Source: Pictodentalium vernedei (lineage: Eukaryota > Mollusca > Scaphopoda > Dentaliida > Dentaliidae). Taken from it: a stretch of 64,000 nucleotides of DNA. Positions 57,145 to 64,000 of the stretch are shown piece after piece; position 1 is the first letter of the stretch; every line of letters begins with the position of its first letter. The stretch is from assembly GCA_031216915.1 (NCBI GenBank), contig CM062297.1:368479704-368543703 (forward strand), written 5' to 3'. Both the position numbers and the translations under genes were made by a program. The notes under the pieces were generated by a model, which was not told where the DNA came from, made no database searches, and worked only from the letters and a program-made list of their open reading frames with translations.

Positions 57145-57680
57145 CAGTGGCGGACTGGCCGTATGGTACACTTAGAAATTCCGGTGGGCCTCCAATTAGG
57201 TTTCCAAAGGGGTCTCCAAAATTGACGCAGCCCAACACCTGTTGGTACGTGAAATTTCGTGAAAATGACAAAAAGGCGAAATGGATTTGATTGCATTGTC
57301 TGCTGGTGTATCTAAATGTTGCCTGTGTGGACGGCCACTGCCACATAGGGGACATTTCGATATACCAGCAGTTTAGTCTGCCATTGATCGCTCAGATGAA
57401 AGGAAACAGCGTTCCTCCAATTTCAAAAATCTAAATTTTCCCCGACTGGACTGAACTATGGTCTTCCGATAGCCCCCTCCTTCCCGTAGAACCATTTTTA
57501 TCGACTGATCGATGAAGATGATACAAAAATGCCATCGAAATATCCTCTATGTGGACTGCCATTGATCGCTCAGGTGTGCTGAAGCCGCGTTCGTCCAGTT
57601 CACAAAATCATAAGTTTCTTCGGGTCTGGGGTCCCTTCGGTGCATTCCCCGGTAACTTTTCTTGGCTCAGTCCGCCTCTG
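57145..57680. mobile_element. hAT-type non-autonomous transposon
   Basis: Ends CAGTGGCGGACTGGCC and GGCTCAGTCCGCCTCTG are imperfect inverted repeats. Flanks AACTTCGT (57137-57144) and CACTTCGT (57681-57688) match at 7 of 8 positions, the 8-bp duplication length of hAT elements. Inside, a segment around CTGCCATTGATCGCTCAG is directly repeated about 180 bp apart (57380 and 57559). No transposase code remains. Confidence 0.9.
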
Positions 57681-57688
57681 CACTTCGT

Positions 57689-58382
57689 ATAATTTTGAGA
57701 CCATCTCGACGATACGAATTCGAAAATATCTCGGCGGTTCCAAAATTTCCTTACCAGCCAGTCTCGAACTGAATCGAATGATCGAAACAATTTCGAAGGT
57801 AATTAAATTTCAAAGCTTCGCAGTGCTCTATGATCAGCAGACGCATGCTTGACTTATATCGTCATGGAAAACGACTTTCAATAAAGTTATCGCCCTTGAA
57901 TTTATTAGACACGCGGGGAGTAAGTAATTGTCGAGGAAACACCTGAATCCTATGACATCAGTAGAAAATAAAGTCATGTTTCATTTTGTTACTTTAATGA
58001 ACGAAAACAACATACAGCTGCGGGAACTGTCTGTTGTTTTCGTTTATTAAAGGTAATAAAAGGTAGCTTGGCTTTTTATGGCAAGCCAATTAGAAGTAAT
58101 TAGTTCACAAATAATCCGTCATTAAGGGTATCTATCAGTATCACACCTTCCAACACCTAGTGTCTACTTTGCCTCTTTGATTAACGAATGTGTTTTTACA
58201 GTAATTTGCAAGTTCTAATTCTTCCGAAGGAAAAAAAATAGGAAATCTCATCTGGTAGACTGTTATATTAATGGTAAGGACAGTGCCTGTTTTGTATGTG
58301 CCAATGACCACACTGCTGATATAATGAAGAGAACAAAAAGTTACAGAACATCAAAGGATGATGAAAACGCCTTTTTCTTTTT
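57689..58382. other. No recognisable feature
   Basis: An inverted pair TTCATTTTGTTACTTTAATG... / ...TTTCGTTTATTAAAGGTAATAAAAGG lies at about 57978-58065. No gene seen. Confidence 0.4.
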
Positions 58383-58386
58383 TTAA

Positions 58387-58628
58387 CCCTTTACCTAACG
58401 ACTCGCCTGCATCCGCCCTCGTAATATGCAAATTCAGCAGTTGAAAAAATATTATTTTTCAAAACATTTCAACAAAACCATATCATGTGACCCCTCGTTA
58501 GAACGAGCTCGATGAGCTCGTTCCAACGAGTGGTCACATGATATGGTTTTGTTGAAATTTTTTTGAAAAATTTAAAAAAATGATATTTAAAATAATAAAT
58601 TTTGATATCATCTGCGTTGGGTAAAGGG
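58387..58628. mobile_element. piggyBac-type MITE with large palindrome
   Basis: Ends CCCTTTACCTAACG and, reverse-complemented, CCCTTTACCCAACGCAG; TTAA lies on both sides (58383-58386 and 58629-58632), the piggyBac target. The interior 58447-58570 is a long palindrome with ACCATATCATGTGACCCCTC and GAACGAGCTC/GAGCTCGTTC at its centre. Confidence 0.88.
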
Positions 58629-59017
58629 TTAAAAGGGCTTTCAACAGAACATAATAGTCAAACGTTCAAACTGAGAAATACCTCAAGTTTGACAAATGAT
58701 GTACACATCGATGATACAAATCCGCGAACATATCGAAATTTCAATCTTTATATGAAATCCAATACTCTTAGTGTTAACTTTACTGATCTAAATATGTTAG
58801 CTTATGCAAACCAATTTCTTCAAATCGTGTACACATCATACAGGATATAATGTATATGCATGTGCATTTTCGAAGTGAATAGAGAAAGATATGGCAGTTC
58901 TCCTTGTAGCCAGTGCCAATTGTTCACGGCATACAAAGTGTCAAGGAGCCGAGAGTTGTCAAAACAAAATTTCTTTACTTGACAAAACATCATGGGCTAA
59001 TGTTCCGTAAGCCCTCA
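58629..59017. other. No recognisable feature
   Basis: A short frame (58602-58850) without domain; nothing else assigned. Confidence 0.4.
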
Positions 59018-60030
59018 TTAGCTTAACTTGACAAAGTCAAGATAAGCTATTGCCATCACGCGTGTGGAAATCAGTGAACCTGTGAGTCTGTGAGTCTGTT
59101 CACATTTCCTTAGCACAGGCTACATTCAGTAGTTCTAGTTCGATCATTGCGAAATTTCGAATGCAGATTCGAAGTCATGTCTAGATGAGAACGTCCCCGT
59201 TTTGTCGCTATTGGTCAACTGTGACTGCCGCGAGGGCCTGAAACCCGAACATCTTTAGCACAGTCTACAGGTAGTATTTATGAAGGGATTTCATTGTAGC
59301 TTGGTAGGATGACTCCGTATAATGTCTAGATGAGAACGTTCTATTTCAGCCGGGTTTCGTCAACCGTAATGGCCACAGGGGCACTTTACCTAGATTCCTT
59401 TAGCACACTCTACAGGTTGCATTTATGAAGGGATTTTATTGTAAACTGACAGGAAGACTGCGTGTGATGTCTAGATGAGAATGTCGTATTTTGGCCCTGA
59501 TCGGTAAACCGTGACTGCCGGACAGGCACATGAACTAGATTTGTTTAGCACAGCCTACACTTCACATTTGTGAAGCGATCTTCTTATTTTACCTTGGAAG
59601 GGTAACTCGGTATGATGTCTAGAGAGACTTTCCTATTTTGCTCATGATCGGCCATCCGTTACCGCAGCCTGGTCACGTGAGCAAGATTCCTTTTGCACTG
59701 TCTACAGGCTGTTTTTTAAAGGGATTGCATTGTAACTCAGAAGGATAACGTGGTATGTTATCTAGATGAGACTATCATATTTTGGTCATGATCGGTCAAC
59801 CGTGACCGGCGGATCGTTACATGACCTAGATTCCTTTAGCAAAGTTTTGCGAATCATATTTATGAAGGGTTTTCATTGTAACTTGGTAGGATGACTCGTT
59901 TTGGAATGATTTTACGGTAACTTGGTAACCTTGGTTGATATACAGTAACTGTTAGGGCCAAATCAACCCAGGCCTCAATTCTTTAGTGCAGTGTACAGAT
60001 GAAATTATTCTTATTGAAAACATAGCATCC
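59018..60030 (-). mobile_element. Helitron-like satellite-core element (HEL2)
   Basis: On the minus strand it ends GTGATGGCAATAGCTTATCT...GTCAAGTTAAG then CTAA at 59018-59021, followed by T, as expected for Helitron insertion at AT. This terminus is almost identical to that of HEL1. The core is different: TTAGCACAGTCTACAGG-type phrases at 59111, 59256, 59401, 59546, 59692, 59837 and 59983, a 145-bp period, with ATGTCTAGATGAGAA and GATCGGTCAACCGTGACTGC in each full unit. A GTGAGTCT repeat separates core and hairpin. The 5' end and any helicase are not seen. Confidence 0.75.
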
Positions 60031-60419
60031 AGGGAACAGAAATTAACATGTTCTCAATTATCACAATTCTCGTCTTATTCCTTAAGCCTTTCATAAACAT
60101 TGAACATTTTCCTTTTCATCAAACACTACACACAGTCAGGTTAAGCTGCAGTGTCATTGACACTTTCATTTTTGTAACAGTACCGGTGAAAATTAACCAA
60201 TATTGTGAAGTTTATAAAGATCTGTTTGCATGGATGATTAATTATTGATGTCAATCGAGTGATGATCAATCGAGGTATGTGGCGATAATTAGTGAGCAGT
60301 ACAGTTCCGTACTCAAGAAAATAAAGTAAATACATAAAGTTATTTATGTCTAATAGAAGCCAATTAAAACTCATAATCCAGATAAAACGGAAACTGTTAT
60401 AATTAAAGGGAACATAAGC
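60031..60419. other. No recognisable feature
   Basis: AT-rich; nothing recognised. Confidence 0.4.
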
Positions 60420-61480
60420 ACCTTGTGTGACTGTTGCGTTGTTCAGATCAAAGAAATTGACAGTCCTGGAGACTCTTCTGTGAAGAGATCGAATCACATA
60501 ACGCCCACCAGAATTGCCAGTAGAGTGGTCATATTAAATCAAGCTCCTATATATCACCTGCTTTATGGTTGCCCCATACATAGGAATGAACGGAGGGATC
60601 CGCAACTCAAGAGTTGGAGGGACAAGGCATCAGCAATCAAAGTTGGGAGAAGAAACAGACAGCAGCGTTCTGGCAGAAAATTGTGCCCGAGAGAAGACCA
60701 CCTCGCGATAAAATTGAATAGCGACCGTTTGTATTAGAAGAGGAGAAACGCAGGGCTAAGTCACAGGAGGTGACATAAGATGTGGTGAAGGAGATTCAGT
60801 GGGAAACACAAGAGAGGCCCAAACAGGTGACCTCTCCATTGGAAAGGAAGGGTAGAGGGCCAAAAGGGTGAGGCCGAAGTAATATGATGGAAGGACCGAT
60901 GTGAAAAGAGGGCTGAAACAGGGTTGTCAGAAATGAACAAGTGGTTTGCTTCCGGAGAAACTTCGGACATGGGTTCCGGAACAGCTTCTGACATAGGGGT
61001 TGGCTCCGATTCGTAATGTCTCGGTGGGGTTCAGCAGGGGTCGAGAGAGGCAACTTCCCAGGTGAAGCCCAGCATAGGTTGGACGCACAGCAGGGAGGGG
61101 GGGAGTGTCTAGGGTACCTCAACTAACGGACATTATGGTGGAGCTCCAAGGGAGCAGTCAAGGGAATACGAGCTATTGCAGAGGATGGCAGTGTATTTTA
61201 TATGGCCTATTGGTCATGGGACAGGAGGTGGGAAAAGGTATATTTTAACGGAAGAGAACTGCGTCACAGGTTATCCGAAGGCAATAGCACTGCGAGAAAT
61301 GGGGACAGAGCAAGTCTAGGAGGCCTTGTTTAATAAGTTTGGGAGGGTTAGTCTCGAAGGACATTTTAATTGATCAAGGGAGAGGTTTGCCATGGATAAC
61401 TAAATCAAGTGTGAGTAGATAGGATCCCGTATTGCTCAACAAATGGCCCACCAATTGAATAGATTAGTGGTAATTTGAAG
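60420..61480 (+). pseudogene. Possible fossil of a Ty3/gypsy-type LTR element
   Basis: Around 61235-61330 a plus frame includes CVTGYPKAIALREMGTEQV, which resembles the integrase core of gypsy-type elements (C-T-YPEA-P). The remainder is G/A-rich and unrecognised. No long terminal repeats were found, and the piece is old and broken. Confidence 0.35.
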
Positions 61481-61819
61481 TTAAGTTTCTTAAGGTTATG
61501 TCGGAACAGGCCCATAGTGAGAGAATCACTATTTGCCATGGTTTCGGTAAACATACAGGGAGGTGCCCCAGACAGGGACGGGGTTCTCCTCATCAGAGTT
61601 GAAGGATAAATTGGAAGAGACAAATCGTTTGTCATGGTCTGGTTTGCGCGATGTTTGCACATGAACCTGTCCGAAAGCGAGTGGAAACTTGGGGCTGAGG
61701 AAGGAAAACCCAACTTGTGGGGTTGAAGGTAGTTATGGACAGTTATTTCAGCAGAATGAACGTCTGTTTGTTCGTGTTCTAGGGTGAGAGGACCAGGAGG
61801 ATTGTAAGCGGAGATTAAC

Positions 61820-62995
61820 AATGTATTTTGTTTTTCCAGCGTTTAATGCAAGTTGGTTTGCACAAAACCATTCGTGAATTTTGGTGAGTTCGAGATTGAA
61901 ATTAGCTACCACCGAATCTGTTTCGTTTTGTGGGTTAGAGTCATGGACAGTAGTATCATCGGCAAACGACAGAAGGTTCAGGGATGTCGACCGACTAATA
62001 TCATTTATATACAAGAGAAATAGAACAGGTCCAAGGACAGGTCCCTGCAGAACACTGAATTTCAGTTAAGTTTGATTCATGGTCGCCATATTTGACATAT
62101 TGTGCCCTCTTTGAGAAGTAGCTTCTGAACCATTTGTAACTAGTGCCTCTGAAGCAATACCTCTCCATTTTCTTTAATAAAATGCCATTGTTAATTGTAT
62201 CGAATGCTTTTGAAAGGTCGAGAAAAACCGCTAATGTACTATTTTTACTTTCTTTGTTGTTTTCTGTTCCTATATTTTTAGTAATTGCATAATCGGATGT
62301 ATAGTGGATTGATTTTTCCTAAACCCGTATTGATGGTGATATAAAATAATGTATTTTTCCAGATAAGATATAATTCTATTACACATTCATTCTTCTAGTA
62401 ATTTGGAAAAGTCTGGTAGAATGCTTATTGGCCTGTAGTTATTGAATTTACACTCATTTCCATTTTTAAATATCGGAATTACTTTATCTACTTTCATTCT
62501 GTCTGGAACAACGCCGCTGCTGAAAGAGATATTGATAATATGAGTTAAAGAAGGGGCTGTAGCATTAATTGTATACTTGAGTAATTTTGTTGATATACCA
62601 TCACAATCCTCGGTTTTCTTCAACCTCATATTCAGTTGTTGGAGTGATATAAAAAGTGATGGGCAGGTCGTGGCCCGTGAAGTCTAGGAAGTGTTTATTT
62701 GGTCTGCTAATCTGTTCACTGGTGCGTTTTCCAACTTGGGCAAAGTAGTTATTAAATTGGAGTGCAATTTCGCTCGCGTCGTTTATTTCTTTGTTATCTT
62801 CTGTTATAAGGAATGTTGGTAGAGCAGCTACATTCTTTGACTTATTTGAGGCATTATTTCTTATTTGCCAAGTTCTGCGTAGGTTAGTTTTGTTTTCTTC
62901 CAGTATCTTTGAATAGTACATTACTTTACTGTGTTTTTTTATCTTATTAAATATTCTACAATAAGTTTTGTAGTTATAAACCCAAGACGGAAATG
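61820..62995 (-). mobile_element. LINE relic, related to the CR1/L2-like LINE at 18.2 kb
   Basis: On the minus strand: MYYSKILEENKTNLRRTWQI (linker before the RT; the other LINE has MYYKNILARNKHDMRKTWQI), VIPIFKNGNECKFNNYRPIS and ILPDFSKLLEE (RT start), a motif A region near 62225 (AVFLDLSKAFDTIN), INDISRSTSLNLLSFADDTT (motif C) and NQLALNAGKTKYIV, ending abruptly near 61820. Endonuclease and C-terminus are absent, so both ends are missing. Frame changes near 62620, 62390 and 62030 show it is dead. Confidence 0.85.
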
Positions 62996-64000
62996 AAAAG
63001 GTGGGTTCTGCGATAATACGAGCGAGATAAACAGTTGTCGGATCTTTTAGGTAATTAGATTACCCCCACCCCTAGACTCGAACATATCCTCAAGAATACA
63101 TCCGCCCCAATGTACTACTTTCAGTTAAAAGGCACGACGCCCCATCATAGAAACCAATATGGCGACCTCCAGTGATCAAAATGAAATATGGAAACACGTA
63201 ATACCCTAACAATACGTACTGTGCAAATGCATTAACACTTTGTTAACTATAAGCACTGCAGGAGTAAGAGCAGAATTTCGAGTTATCCCCCGTGTTGTTC
63301 CACGCATCAAAGCACGTACTCGCGATCACATTTGATATGGTATTGTCCCCGCAGCGTCAGAGACTCAAACCGTCCACTACAATAGTTCCCTGTTAACTTT
63401 ATCATCATATTAGATGTTCTCTCTATTTTGATCCTACATAATATTATATCGCAATGTATAATATTATGTGGGAACAAAATAAAAAAAAATGTCTGGTGAA
63501 ATACAGAAATTAATATTTGAATTATCAAGTAATTCACTTTTTTCCCCTTCTTTCTGGACAAAAGTCTTTCAACTTTATAAGTTGTGTCCACAACTAATCT
63601 CCTTGAAATTGTGCGTTCAGGCGAGGAAGTTGTTCTCTTTCAGATAGTTTCTTTTAGTGAATTTCTCTATGAGGCCGAAGTAACCGCTCTGCCATGGCTC
63701 AATTTTTAAGTATGTTGATTTTAAATGAATTCAGTTTACACGAATAATACCTCTACGTCTGATGGGGAGCTGAAAGGTTTATTTCAATTAAAAACATGAA
63801 ATTGATTAATTGTTAGAAAAAACAACATCCACTCCAAAAGATGTACCATTGGAAGTGGACATGTTCATTCTACTGTCATCTTAGTGCTCTAAACACACAT
63901 CGATGCATATATTCCAAACTGTAAGCATCACACACGTTGTCGCAACTGTAAAAATAAACACCTTTATTGTCCAGCCGTTAGAAATTACCCTTGCTGACTC
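62996..64000. other. Mostly unassigned, with a weak R1 copy
   Basis: At 63130-63235, CCATCATAGAAACCAATATG...GGAAACACGTAATACCCTAA is a diverged R1 without the NRF1-like palindrome. A short palindrome CATAATATTATA/TATAATATTATG lies at about 63437-63471. Nothing else was recognised. Confidence 0.4.

Overview
This window reads as repeat-dense intergenic or intronic DNA of an animal, most likely a marine invertebrate and probably a mollusc or another lophotrochozoan. The inference rests on repeat content: V-domain-like SINEs, Helitron-like elements with satellite cores and a terminal hairpin (the 'pearl'/HINE architecture known from bivalves), several LINE lineages, many short DNA transposons, and long G/C homopolymers. 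No complete host protein-coding gene, functional tRNA or rRNA gene, or CRISPR array is visible. The only host-like coding candidates are a Thr-rich mucin-like open frame (36238-36919, minus) and a 95-codon frame (31635-31922, minus).

Layout. 0-13 kb: a fold-back, a broken basic-protein gene of an unrecognised repeated family, a ZMYM1-like hAT transposase relic, inverted copies of a CpG-rich promoter-motif repeat (R1), then mostly featureless DNA and a tRNA-headed SINE. 13-22 kb: a LINE cluster (minus jockey/I-type, plus 3' end of a second LINE, a nearly full-length CR1/L2-like LINE at 18.2-21.5 kb, another LINE 3' end), a large strand-switching CATC microsatellite, and R1. 22-26 kb: unassigned DNA and a 5S-rRNA-headed SINE. 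26.4-30.7 kb: a 3.3 kb tandem array cut by a LINE insertion. 30.7-36 kb: repeated tRNA-derived units, a Helitron-like element (HEL1) and R1 copies. 36-41 kb: the Thr-rich frame, three SINEs, and a LINE 3' end with a long target duplication and a nested pogo-like MITE. 41-48 kb: a second satellite-type element (HEL3) containing nested DNA transposons, then another tandem array. 49-64 kb: SINEs, MITEs, a Polinton-type polymerase fossil beside the second basic-protein copy, a hAT MITE with a clear 8-bp duplication, a second hairpin-ended element (HEL2), a weak LTR-element fossil and a minus-strand LINE.

The most interesting structure is modularity. (1) One SINE body and tail is fused to two different Pol III heads, Cys-like tRNA or 5S rRNA, each with target duplications. 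(2) Two elements share an almost identical 3' hairpin ending in CTAA yet carry unrelated satellite cores, one a three-monomer higher-order repeat and one an almost exact 145-bp array. (3) R1 repeatedly carries NRF1-, YY1-, CRE- and E-box-like motifs. (4) An unrecognised SPI-W-T / KRRD-R-LEA-LEK protein family occurs twice. All positions and identities were read by eye without alignment software, so repeat boundaries are approximate unless duplications or terminal repeats define them.
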